DNA of 6,904 nt from Phycisphaerales bacterium (GCA_007135295.1 SLJD01000405.1:1-6904), one strand, 5' to 3'. Positions 1 to 5,757 are shown, numbered from the stretch's first letter. The notes: a model not told the origin generated them from the sequence alone. Translations and numbers: made by a program.

Positions 1-38
1 CTGAACCCGAGCCGGAGCCCGATCGCATCCCGCGGTGA
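1..38 (+). CDS. Possible C-terminal tail of an upstream gene (partial)
   Basis: Reading from base 3, the first codons give EPEPEPDRIPR followed by TGA at 36-38. A Glu-Pro repeat ending in a basic tail resembles the low-complexity end of a bacterial protein whose body lies outside the window. The other two forward frames stop at base 2 and at 55-57. Eleven residues are too few to identify anything, so this is only a plausible reading. Confidence 0.25.
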   Translation, partial: EPEPEPDRIPR

Positions 39-50
39 ATCGCCGCTGAA

Positions 51-90
51 CCGATGACGCCACTGCCGGTGACGCCGAGCCGATGACGCC
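51..90. repeat. Short direct repeat CCGATGACGCC
   Basis: The 11-mer CCGATGACGCC occurs at 51-61 and again at 80-90, with a related GGTGACGCCG between them. It lies in the non-coding gap before the cyclophilin gene. No function can be assigned, and in GC-rich DNA it may be a local duplication remnant. Confidence 0.35.
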
Positions 91-122
91 GACGCGAGTG
101 ACCAAACCTACATGGTTACCGT

Positions 123-152
123 TTCTCACGCGCCGGCGACGCGCGATAGGAT
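123..152 (+). promoter_or_regulatory. Candidate promoter for the cyclophilin gene
   Basis: TTCTCA at 123-128 (4 of 6 matches to TTGACA) is followed after 18 bp by TAGGAT at 147-152 (4 of 6 to TATAAT). Transcription would begin near 159 and leave a leader of about 84 nt before the chosen ATG at 243. This is a consensus match by eye only. Confidence 0.35.
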
Positions 153-242
153 GGGGCGTTGTGGTTGATCGGCGCGTTCGGTTCCGAATCGCTGCCTTCG
201 GCCTGTTTCTGGAATCCTGACCCTGTTGGAAAGCACCGACCC

Positions 243-701
243 ATGAGCGACTATCCCCGGGCCGTCATCAAGACCGAGCATGGCGACATCACGGTTGAAT
301 TGTGGAGCGACGTCGCCCCGAACCACGTCGAGAACTTCCTCAAACTCGCCCGCGACGGGTTCTACGACGGGCTGAACTTTCACCGCGTCGTGCCCGATTT
401 CGTCATTCAGGGCGGCTGCCCGAACGGCGACGGCACCGGCGGGCCCGGCTGGAACGTCGACGCGGAGTTCAACGACCGCGAACACCATCCCGGCACGCTG
501 TCGATGGCGCGGGCGGCGGACCCGAACTCGGCCGGCAGCCAGTTCTTCATCTGCCTGACGCGCGAGAACTGCCGACACCTCGACGGCCAGTACACCGGCT
601 TCGGTCAGGTGACCGAAGGCATGGACATCGTCAACGAAATCGCCGCCGCCGGCCAGGCCGGCCGCCAGCCCGCCATGCACGGCATCCAGCCGCTGGATTG
701 A
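243..701 (+). CDS. Cyclophilin-type peptidyl-prolyl cis-trans isomerase
   Basis: A 152-residue single-domain cyclophilin that catalyses cis-trans isomerisation of Xaa-Pro bonds during protein folding. It has no signal peptide or membrane segment, so it should be cytoplasmic. The family landmarks are in order: FHRVVPDFVIQGG at about residues 46-58 (catalytic Arg48, with Phe53 and Gln56), SAGSQFFI at 96-103, and LDGQYTGFGQV at 113-123. The position equivalent to human CypA Trp121 is His112 and that of His126 is Tyr117, both departures from the cyclosporin-binding eukaryotic type. The ATG at 243 is chosen because the protein then begins directly at the first conserved strand and GGAAAG (228-233) sits 9 nt upstream. 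An in-frame TTG at 159 would add 28 residues without family character. The gene appears monocistronic and converges on the methyltransferase gene. Confidence 0.95.
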   Translation: MSDYPRAVIKTEHGDITVELWSDVAPNHVENFLKLARDGFYDGLNFHRVVPDFVIQGGCPNGDGTGGPGWNVDAEFNDREHHPGTLSMARAADPNSAGSQFFICLTRENCRHLDGQYTGFGQVTEGMDIVNEIAAAGQAGRQPAMHGIQPLD

Positions 702-763
702 CCGATTTGACAACTTCGCGGATTTGCCGCCGCCCGCTCCGCACAGCATTGGCTCAACATGTT

Positions 764-815
764 CAGCGGTGTGGGTTATTGCCATGTTATCCGCGCATCG
801 CAATACCCCTCGCTG
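764..815. terminator. Imperfect hairpin between convergent genes
   Basis: CAGCG (764-768) pairs with CGCTG (811-815). Inside it, GGGTTATTGC (773-782) pairs with GCAATACCC (800-808) with one bulged T, leaving a 17-nt loop. It lies in the 125-bp gap between the convergent cyclophilin and methyltransferase genes, where a bidirectional terminator would be expected. Neither side has a good T-tract, so intrinsic termination is uncertain. Confidence 0.3.
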
Positions 816-826
816 CGGCGTTTACT

Positions 827-1801
827 TCAGGCATTGTAATCGTCGAACCGGAATTTACTTGTTTCGAGGTATGATTGGTTTGTGTCCACCGCTAGCCAGC
901 GACGTTCCAGCCGTTCCGCGACCATCCCCGTCGTATTTGACCCGGCAAATGGATCGAGCACGACATCGTCGTAGTCAGTAAGGAACTTGATGAACATCTC
1001 TGGAAGGACAGCCGGAAAGCGAGCCGGGTGAATCTTCATCTTTGTCTCTTTGCACCTCCGTGTGTATTGGTCGTTCGCAGCGTTGTTGCCGAACTTGAGC
1101 ATATCAGTTGGCGTTTCGTCATCGACGATATTGGGCGGAATAGCACCGCCAGCATCGCCATTGGCGAATCCTTCATTGATGACGTAGCCGCCGGGGCGCT
1201 TTGTGCGCTTGATCCCCTTCTTTCGGAGCCGTTCCATGTCCTTGCTATACGGGCGTAGGATGTTGCGATTGTTGGCTTTTGGCCATGGCGACTTGCTGAA
1301 CCACCAGACGAATTCGACTGCATCCTTGACACGGATTCGGCGCACGGTCACCCACTCGGCGGGTACTGGCATCTTTGCTGGGTTGTACCAGAAAAATTCC
1401 TGCGCGAGGTGGAGGCCGACTTGCTCGACCAAAGCGATGAGCAGCTTGTACGTGTAAATCGACCGTGTCGGCTGGCCGGGCATCCAGGCGCCGCCAACGT
1501 TGAGGACGAAGCTGCCGTCGTCGGCGAGAACGCGCATGATCTGCTCGGCGAACGGCACCAGCCATTCGATGTAATCGTTCTGTGAAACGTTGCCATACTC
1601 TTTCTGAAAGTGGAGCGCATAGGGCGGAGATGTGACCGCTAAGTTGACCGAACCATCGGGCATCGAAGCCATCACATCCAGCGAATCGGCGCAATACGCC
1701 GCTCCGAACTGGGTGGTGTAGAAGGGATTACAGCTCACCAGTTCAGTCGCTGGCAGCATGTCTGGTCGCTCGAAGAGTTGGACTTTCTGACCCATAGCCA
1801 T
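827..1801 (-). CDS. M.PvuII-like N4-cytosine DNA methyltransferase (type II)
   Basis: A 324-residue beta-class DNA methyltransferase, expected to transfer a methyl group from S-adenosylmethionine to N4 of cytosine in its recognition site. The catalytic TSPPY (motif IV, residues 57-61) lies near the N-terminus and the AdoMet-binding motif DPFAGSNTTG (283-292) near the C-terminus. This is the permuted order of the M.PvuII group. Long stretches match what I recall of M.PvuII: KEYGN, DGSFV-GGA, RSIY, NP-K-P-P-EWV, RIRVKDAV-WWFSK, HPARFP and GSNTTG. Length is also close to M.PvuII. The start at 1801 (MAMGQ) is chosen because GGAG at 1808-1811 sits 6 nt upstream. ATG at 1795 is the alternative, and the frame stays open to 2110 only as antisense of the nuclease gene. 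The gene is divergent from the nuclease gene. Sequence specificity (CAGCTG for PvuII) cannot be inferred safely. Confidence 0.93.
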   Translation of the reverse strand: MAMGQKVQLFERPDMLPATELVSCNPFYTTQFGAAYCADSLDVMASMPDGSVNLAVTSPPYALHFQKEYGNVSQNDYIEWLVPFAEQIMRVLADDGSFVLNVGGAWMPGQPTRSIYTYKLLIALVEQVGLHLAQEFFWYNPAKMPVPAEWVTVRRIRVKDAVEFVWWFSKSPWPKANNRNILRPYSKDMERLRKKGIKRTKRPGGYVINEGFANGDAGGAIPPNIVDDETPTDMLKFGNNAANDQYTRRCKETKMKIHPARFPAVLPEMFIKFLTDYDDVVLDPFAGSNTTGMVAERLERRWLAVDTNQSYLETSKFRFDDYNA

Positions 1802-1807
1802 TACTTT

Positions 1808-1811
1808 CTCC
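1808..1811 (-). promoter_or_regulatory. Ribosome binding site of the methyltransferase gene
   Basis: On the minus strand GGAG is followed by a 6-nt spacer and ATG at 1801. This supports the 324-residue form over the longer open frame and over the second ATG at 1795, where the spacing would be 12 nt. The site lies within the 23-bp gap that separates the two divergent start codons. Confidence 0.65.
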
Positions 1812-1824
1812 GCCCGGAACCAGA

Positions 1825-2535
1825 ATGGCAAGCGCGGATTACATGAAGGACATTCTGCGGCGGGTCCAAGATCTGCCAAAGGTAGATCAGCAGGTGGTTC
1901 TTTCACACCTGCGGCGGTTGCACCCGATCCACGAAATAGAGGCTCAGTGGGGAGTACCCGCTGAAGTGATTCTGGAAGCCATTTCTCGTTCGTCCGATCT
2001 GTCGCAGCGGGGAATTCGCGGCTTGATCGCCGAAGCGTATTTCGAAACGTGCGTCCTGCCCACACTGGAACAATGGGAGGACGTGAGTCCGCCACCCGGG
2101 AACGTCGCATATGACTTTGCTATTCGAAAAGGTGAACGTCAAGTTCGCATCCAAGTAAAAACGCAGCGGCGAAAAGCCGGCAGGCCCATGACGGCAAACG
2201 AGGGTTATAGGCGCTTTCCAAGTGACCTCTTTGTCGTCGAGACGCAAAAGACGCGTTCCGGGACAAGTAGCGATGGCGGAGACACGCGACCGTATCGCTT
2301 CGACGATTTCGATATTCTTGCGGTCAACATGGAACCTGCAACCGGGAAATGGGAGCAGTTCCGCTACACTCTGACCCGTTGGTTGGTGCCTCGCGAGGAC
2401 GACACCACTCAGATGCTCAAATTTCAGCCGGTCGCCTTGACACCAAACGAAGACTGGACGGACAGTTTGGGCACCTGCCTTGCTTGGCTGGAAAGCGGCG
2501 TGGAAAAGACCATCCGCCATCAACGTCGCGCATAG
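1825..2535 (+). CDS. Putative PD-(D/E)xK restriction endonuclease
   Basis: A 236-residue protein, predicted to be the DNA-cleaving partner of the adjacent methyltransferase. I do not recognise the exact family. It shows a PD-(D/E)xK-like core: an acidic helix RGLIAEAYFE with Glu70, then YDFAI with Asp98, then a strand IQVKTQ with Gln110 and Lys112 (D-x11-Q-x-K). DFDILAVN at 161-168 resembles the strand that often follows in such nucleases. The first 60 residues are mostly helical, and HEIEAQWGVPAEVILEAI (36-53) could be a helix-turn-helix, which is inference. The ATG at 1825 has GGAA (1816-1819) 5 nt upstream. A later ATG at 1843 has poorer spacing. There is no signal peptide or membrane segment. 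Adjacency to a type II methyltransferase is the main functional argument; a non-restriction nuclease remains possible. Confidence 0.68.
   Translation: MASADYMKDILRRVQDLPKVDQQVVLSHLRRLHPIHEIEAQWGVPAEVILEAISRSSDLSQRGIRGLIAEAYFETCVLPTLEQWEDVSPPPGNVAYDFAIRKGERQVRIQVKTQRRKAGRPMTANEGYRRFPSDLFVVETQKTRSGTSSDGGDTRPYRFDDFDILAVNMEPATGKWEQFRYTLTRWLVPREDDTTQMLKFQPVALTPNEDWTDSLGTCLAWLESGVEKTIRHQRRA
1852..1879 (-). promoter_or_regulatory. Candidate methyltransferase promoter inside the nuclease gene
   Basis: On the minus strand TTGGCA (1874-1879, 5 of 6 to consensus) is followed after 16 bp by CAGAAT (1852-1857, 4 of 6). Transcription would start near 1845, about 43 nt before the methyltransferase ATG. The elements fall within codons 10-19 of the nuclease gene, as they must if a promoter exists here, because the gap between the start codons is only 23 bp. 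I found no comparably good promoter for the nuclease gene. Confidence 0.4.
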
Positions 2536-2585
2536 CCCCGGCTCCCCACAACCTCCCGGGATGGCCCTCGTCGACTGCACAGATC

Positions 2586-2615
2586 AAAACCCCTATCTCC
2601 TGTGCAGAGACGGGG
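2586..2615 (-). terminator. Rho-independent terminator of tRNA-Cys
   Basis: Read on the minus strand, CCCC-G-TCTC (2615-2607) pairs with GAGA-TA-GGGG (2599-2590) around a loop of about seven bases, with a small internal asymmetry, and is followed by TTTT (2589-2586). It begins 8 nt after the tRNA 3' end. It would end the tRNA transcript before it runs into the convergent nuclease gene. Confidence 0.6.
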
Positions 2616-2623
2616 ATCACGAA

Positions 2624-2697
2624 AGGCCGCGGTGGGATTCGAACCCACGAATAACGGATTTGCAATCCGTCCCCTTAGTCCACTTGGGTACACGGCC
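2624..2697 (-). tRNA. tRNA-Cys (anticodon GCA)
   Basis: A complete 74-nt cloverleaf on the minus strand. The acceptor stem GGCCGTG/CGCGGCC has 7 pairs with one G-U. The D arm has CCC/GGG. The anticodon stem is ACGGA/TCCGT around loop TTGCAAA with anticodon GCA, and the T arm is GTGGG-TTCGAAT-CCCAC. The discriminator base is U73, the known identity element for cysteinyl-tRNA synthetase. The 3' CCA is not encoded (TTC follows), so it must be added by the CCA-adding enzyme. Its 3' end faces the restriction-modification cassette. Confidence 0.97.
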
Positions 2698-2726
2698 TGA
2701 ATCCGACCGGATGCGGTCGATACTCC

Positions 2727-2755
2727 AGCATAATCACCCCGATGAAGCCCGGCAA
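2727..2755 (-). promoter_or_regulatory. Promoter of tRNA-Cys
   Basis: On the minus strand TTGCCG (2750-2755) and TATGCT (2727-2732) are separated by exactly 17 bp, each matching the sigma-70 consensus at 4 of 6 positions. The predicted start near 2720 leaves a leader of about 22 nt before the tRNA, including a small GACCG/CGGTC hairpin. Position and spacing fit an independent tRNA transcript. Confidence 0.55.
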
Positions 2756-2818
2756 CAGTTTGGCGAGCCCCGCAATGTCGCCCGCCAACGGGTCCGTCGG
2801 CGGGGCCGACGTCGGCGA

Positions 2819-3208
2819 CTACTCGGACTTGAGTTCCTGGCCCGGGGCTTCCGCCGACTGCGTAGGCTGCTGGGGCTGGGGAGGCGACGCGGTTCTGTCG
2901 AAACTGGCTTCCGTTCTCGTGCCGCCGGGGGCAGCAGCCGCTGCGCTTCCGGCCTCATCGATCGGCTCGATCACGGTGTATTGATCGAGGTTGAGAATGT
3001 TGATCTCGCCGTCGTCCATCCGCATTTCCAGCCGATCGAGCCAAAGCTGATCGTCCTTGGCGTGGGCGAACCACGAACCGGTTTTCGCCTGGCGGTATCG
3101 CGTAATCACGCCTTCGACCGTGTTGGTCCAGACGCGGTCGTTCATCGGCATCTGCTGCGTCACCCGGACGCGCGTGCCGGGCTGGTAAGTGAACGTCAGG
3201 AGCGGCAT
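2819..3208 (-). CDS. Conserved-looking hypothetical protein with disordered tail
   Basis: A 129-residue protein I cannot name. The first 85 or so residues form a compact, strand-rich region (MPLLTFTYQPGTRVRVTQQ, then WTNTVEGVITRYRQAKTGSW, then DDQLWLDRLEMRMDDGEI and DQYTVIEPI). This pattern suggests a small beta-barrel, perhaps SH3-like; that is inference. The remaining 40 residues are rich in Ala, Pro, Gln, Thr and Ser and look disordered. There is no signal peptide or membrane segment. The ATG at 3208 is preferred because the ordered region begins there. The frame extends to a GTG at 3265 directly after the M16 stop codon, but those 19 residues look non-conserved. No convincing ribosome binding site is seen; a TACACT box at 3215-3220 could give a nearly leaderless mRNA. 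It lies 57 bp after the M16 gene on the same strand and may be co-transcribed. Confidence 0.7.
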   Translation of the reverse strand: MPLLTFTYQPGTRVRVTQQMPMNDRVWTNTVEGVITRYRQAKTGSWFAHAKDDQLWLDRLEMRMDDGEINILNLDQYTVIEPIDEAGSAAAAAPGGTRTEASFDRTASPPQPQQPTQSAEAPGQELKSE

Positions 3209-3265
3209 AGCGGCAGTGTAGCAGCCCCGGCGGGCGCCGGACAGCCGCCCGACCGTCGCTGACAC

Positions 3266-4510
3266 TCAGACCGCGCTTGGCGTGTGCAGGGTGAGGTCCG
3301 CCTCGCCGATCGCCGCGACCGTCGCCGTGCCGAATGACCGTTCCGCAAGATACGCGCTGAGATCGTCAAGCGTCACCGCGTCGATTGCTTCCGCCACCTC
3401 GTCGAGTGAGCGTGGCCGGCCGATGCGGTACAGGTCCTGGCCGAGCGATCCCGCGCGGGCGGCGGTCGATTCGCCCTGCATGATCAGCCGGCTTTTCAGC
3501 CCCGTCGCGGCCCGGTCGAATTCGTCCTGCGTGATCCCCTCGCGCATGGCGTCAAGCTGCTCGTAACAGACGTCGATTGTTTCCTGCGCCCGATCCGGCG
3601 TCGTGCCGGTGTACAGCGTGATCAGCCCGCGGTCGCGGCCGGCGTGGTAACTCGCGCCGATCGAATAGCACAGCGACCGCTTCTGCCGCACCTCGGTGAA
3701 CAGGCGCCCGCTCGTCCCGCCACTGAGCACGCTGACCGCCATCCGTTCGAGCATGGAGGATTCATCGGGTTCCGGCGGCGCGTCCCACGCCATGCCGATG
3801 TGCACCTGCGAAGTGTCGCGCTTCAGTTGCGTCACGCCGCGGTCCGCCGGGGCGATCTCCTGCGGTTCATCGATCGACCCGGACCAGTCGCCGAGCAAGT
3901 CGTTGATTCGCTTCATTGTCGCGTCCGGATCGACCGAGCCGGCGAAGCAGAGGATCGACCCGTCGGGGACGAACCGCTGGCGCCACGCCCGGCGGACGTC
4001 CTCGATGTCCGCGTTGGTGAGTACCTCGACCGTGCCGTACCCGTGCCGGTTGAACGGCGTGGGGTGGTGCTGGTGCTTGAGTTGCAGCATGACAAGCTGC
4101 TGCGGTTCGTCGTCAATCCCGGCGAGGGACTGGAGGCAGAGACTGCGGCCGGCGTCGAGTTTATCGGCCGGCAGGTGCGGCCGGCGCACCATGTCGACGA
4201 CGAGCGGCAGGGCGTCGTTCAACCGCGAGCCGAGCATCGTCGCGCGGAGTTGCAGATGATTGGTCAGCACGTCCGCCGATCGCTGCACGCCGTACCGGTC
4301 CATCGCATCGGAATGCGCCCGGCTGTCGAGATCGCCCGCGCCGCGGAAGATCATCTCGCTGAGGAGCGTGGCGTGGCCTTCGCCCTCGGCGCTATCGGAC
4401 GCCGACCCCGCTGGCAGCAGCCAGTTGACGGCGACGGACGAGGCGCTGGCGATCGGCTCGAAGACGATCTGCAGGCCGTTGTCGAGTTGATGGGTCGTGA
4501 TGCTGGTCAT
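3266..4510 (-). CDS. M16 (pitrilysin/MPP) family protein lacking the zinc-binding motif
   Basis: A 414-residue protein with the two halves expected of a short M16 chain. The N-terminal domain opens with LDNGLQIVFEP and the family strand VAVNWLLPAGSASD. The C-terminal M16 domain carries SGRLFTEVRQKRSLCYSIGASYHAG at about 268-291, including the typical Arg278/Tyr282 pair. The catalytic HxxEH expected after GSASDSAEGEGHA is not intact: the aligned residues are T48-L-L-S-E52, and the only nearby His (46) is out of register. It is therefore probably not an active metallopeptidase but a non-catalytic M16 subunit, comparable in principle to alpha-MPP or the paired bacterial M16 proteins, which associate with an active partner. 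No partner gene is in the window. There is no signal peptide, so it is likely cytoplasmic. The ATG at 4510 directly precedes the first conserved strand. It may form an operon with the hypothetical gene downstream. Confidence 0.9.
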   Translation of the reverse strand: MTSITTHQLDNGLQIVFEPIASASSVAVNWLLPAGSASDSAEGEGHATLLSEMIFRGAGDLDSRAHSDAMDRYGVQRSADVLTNHLQLRATMLGSRLNDALPLVVDMVRRPHLPADKLDAGRSLCLQSLAGIDDEPQQLVMLQLKHQHHPTPFNRHGYGTVEVLTNADIEDVRRAWRQRFVPDGSILCFAGSVDPDATMKRINDLLGDWSGSIDEPQEIAPADRGVTQLKRDTSQVHIGMAWDAPPEPDESSMLERMAVSVLSGGTSGRLFTEVRQKRSLCYSIGASYHAGRDRGLITLYTGTTPDRAQETIDVCYEQLDAMREGITQDEFDRAATGLKSRLIMQGESTAARAGSLGQDLYRIGRPRSLDEVAEAIDAVTLDDLSAYLAERSFGTATVAAIGEADLTLHTPSAV

Positions 4511-4552
4511 GGTGTGTCTTCGCCTGCGTCAGAGGGGGAATGCGGACCGCTC

Positions 4553-4558
4553 ATGATA
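4553..4558 (-). promoter_or_regulatory. Possible -10 box of the M16 gene
   Basis: TATCAT on the minus strand matches TATAAT at 5 of 6 positions and would place the transcript start about 36 nt before the M16 ATG. No good -35 element is found 16-19 bp upstream, so this is a weak call. The 240-bp gap it lies in (4511-4750) must serve both this gene and the divergent pilin-like gene. An inverted pair CGCCGG (4678-4683) and CCGGCG (4698-4703) is the only other structure I see there. Confidence 0.3.
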
Positions 4559-4750
4559 CGGATGGGCCCGCACGATCGCGACACGCCGCACAAGTCGAAC
4601 CGCCGGCCGTCAATGTCGTCAACACGGGTGGCCCGGGCGGGATCTGCATTGGAGAGTGTCCATGACGGATGTTCCGTCGCCGGCATGATTGAAGCAACCG
4701 GCGTTGCGCGCCAACCGCAGCGCCCCGGATCGATCCAGGTGAGACCCACG

Positions 4751-5251
4751 ATGCGCCTCATTCTTGACACGCTGGTCGCGTTGATGGTCACCGGCATTTT
4801 CGCCGGCGTCGTCGTGCATCGCCAGACCGAGCAGCGCGTCGAGGCCGACATCGAACAGACCGCCGAGAGCGTCCGCCACCTCGAACAGCAGGTGATGCTG
4901 CAGTCGCAGCTTGGCGACGTTGACCTGACGCGGCGGGGGTACCCGGCGACGATGGAGCCAGAATGGTTTACGCTGCTTCCGGATAACCCGCTCGTCGGCG
5001 CGGGCCATCCATGGGTGGAACTCGCCCCGACCTGGCAGCGCGACCTGCACCATCCGCCCGATCCCGTCGCCGCCACACCGGATCACGCCCGCTTCTGGTA
5101 CAACCCGTCGACAGGAAGCGTCCGGGCGCGTGTGCCGGCCGCGCTGACCGATCGCGAAGCGCTGAAGGTCTACAACCGGATCAACGGCAGCGATCTGGAC
5201 TCGCTGCATCCCGATCCGGCCCGCGCCGAAAACGATGGCACCCGCCACTGA
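4751..5251 (+). CDS. Membrane-anchored pilin/pseudopilin-like protein
   Basis: A 166-residue protein with one N-terminal membrane helix (LILDTLVALMVTGIFAGVVV, residues 3-22) followed by a charged, coiled-coil-like stretch (about 24-55) and a soluble C-terminal region. The helix can be aligned with the type IV pilin N-terminus, with Gly15 at the pilin Gly14 position and Asp6 at the position of the conserved Glu5. The C-terminal FWYNPSTGSVRARVP (115-129) resembles a motif I associate with MSHA-type and type II secretion pseudopilins. A prepilin leader with Gly at the cleavage site is absent. The ATG at 4751 has AGGTGAG (4737-4743) 7 nt upstream. An in-frame ATG at 4685 would add 22 mostly hydrophilic residues but still no cleavage Gly. 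It stands alone and divergent from the M16 gene. A generic single-pass membrane protein is the alternative. Confidence 0.72.
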   Translation: MRLILDTLVALMVTGIFAGVVVHRQTEQRVEADIEQTAESVRHLEQQVMLQSQLGDVDLTRRGYPATMEPEWFTLLPDNPLVGAGHPWVELAPTWQRDLHHPPDPVAATPDHARFWYNPSTGSVRARVPAALTDREALKVYNRINGSDLDSLHPDPARAENDGTRH

Positions 5252-5605
5252 CGCGGTTCCTGATGCACCGGGCCGTCGATCCCGCGTTCATTGTCTGAAT
5301 CAGAACACGCTCAGCCGCCCGATCAGCCCGATTGTGCGGTCATGACGGCGGTATCGGCGGTTCGCATACGGCGTTGTGTCTGCAATCATTGCGCGTTTCG
5401 TGCTGCGACGAACCCTTTGCGGCGAACGGCGCGAACGCTGCTGGATGCGGCGTGCGCTCCCTTCAAACGTGCTCCACAGCCGTTAAAACGCGGCCATGCA
5501 GCGGTGAACACGGAAAAATCGTCGCGGCGTGAAGGGTTTGCAACGCGGCGATGAACGCCCTGCGGCGCGCGGCTCACATGCGATGAAAACGGCCTGTGAA
5601 AGCGT

Positions 5606-5640
5606 GATGCGGGGTTGATGCGATGCGCCCGGCGATGCGC
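5606..5640. repeat. Clustered GATGCG hexamers
   Basis: GATGCG occurs at 5606-5611, 5617-5622, 5622-5627 and 5634-5639. The last two belong to a perfect 9-nt direct repeat GCGATGCGC (5620-5628 and 5632-5640) with a 12-bp period, roughly one helical turn. Such same-face repeats about 90 bp upstream of a TTGACA element could be a protein-binding array. This is inference only. Confidence 0.5.
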
Positions 5641-5727
5641 GATCGGGGTCGGTGTTGAGCGCGAATCAAAATCGGTTCAAGAATTTCTGTGAAGCGTCTT
5701 CCATTTGCCGTCCGATAGAGATACAAA

Positions 5728-5757
5728 TTGACATAGCAGAGAGACGTTCTGTCTGCT
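5728..5757 (+). promoter_or_regulatory. TTGACA element with operator-like dyad
   Basis: A perfect -35 consensus TTGACA (5728-5733) is followed at 5735-5757 by a 23-bp dyad. AGCAGA-G-AGA (5735-5744) and TCT-G-TCTGCT (5748-5757) are symmetric around CGT, with one G/G mismatch. The dyad covers the spacer and the place where a -10 would fall, and no good TATAAT match is present there. It could be an operator over the promoter or an RNA hairpin in the leader (TTTG follows). It lies 65 bp before the H1-like start codon. Confidence 0.4.

Noticed and set aside
719..727. 9-nt match CGGATTTGC to the tRNA-Cys anticodon region (2655-2663), as a possible attachment repeat flanking the cassette
   Set aside because: It does not extend toward the tRNA 3' end as an integrase-generated repeat should, there is no integrase, and nine bases can match by chance.
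126..803. Long minus-strand open frame opposite the cyclophilin gene
   Set aside because: It is antisense to a clear cyclophilin, is composed mainly of Val/Ala/Arg, and shows no family motif.
1802..2110. N-terminal extension of the methyltransferase frame by 103 residues
   Set aside because: It is antisense to the nuclease gene and Arg/Pro-rich. M.PvuII-like proteins start near the chosen ATG, which has its own GGAG.
2480..3262. Arg-rich plus-strand frame crossing the tRNA and the hypothetical gene
   Set aside because: It would translate through the antisense of an intact tRNA and has no motif.
3644..4750. Upstream extension of the pilin-like frame
   Set aside because: It is antisense to the M16 gene and lacks protein-like motifs. 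AGGTGAG and the membrane helix fix the start at 4751.
5291..5554. 87-residue plus-strand open frame in the non-coding region
   Set aside because: It has no ribosome binding site and no recognisable motif, and its composition is that expected of random GC-rich sequence.
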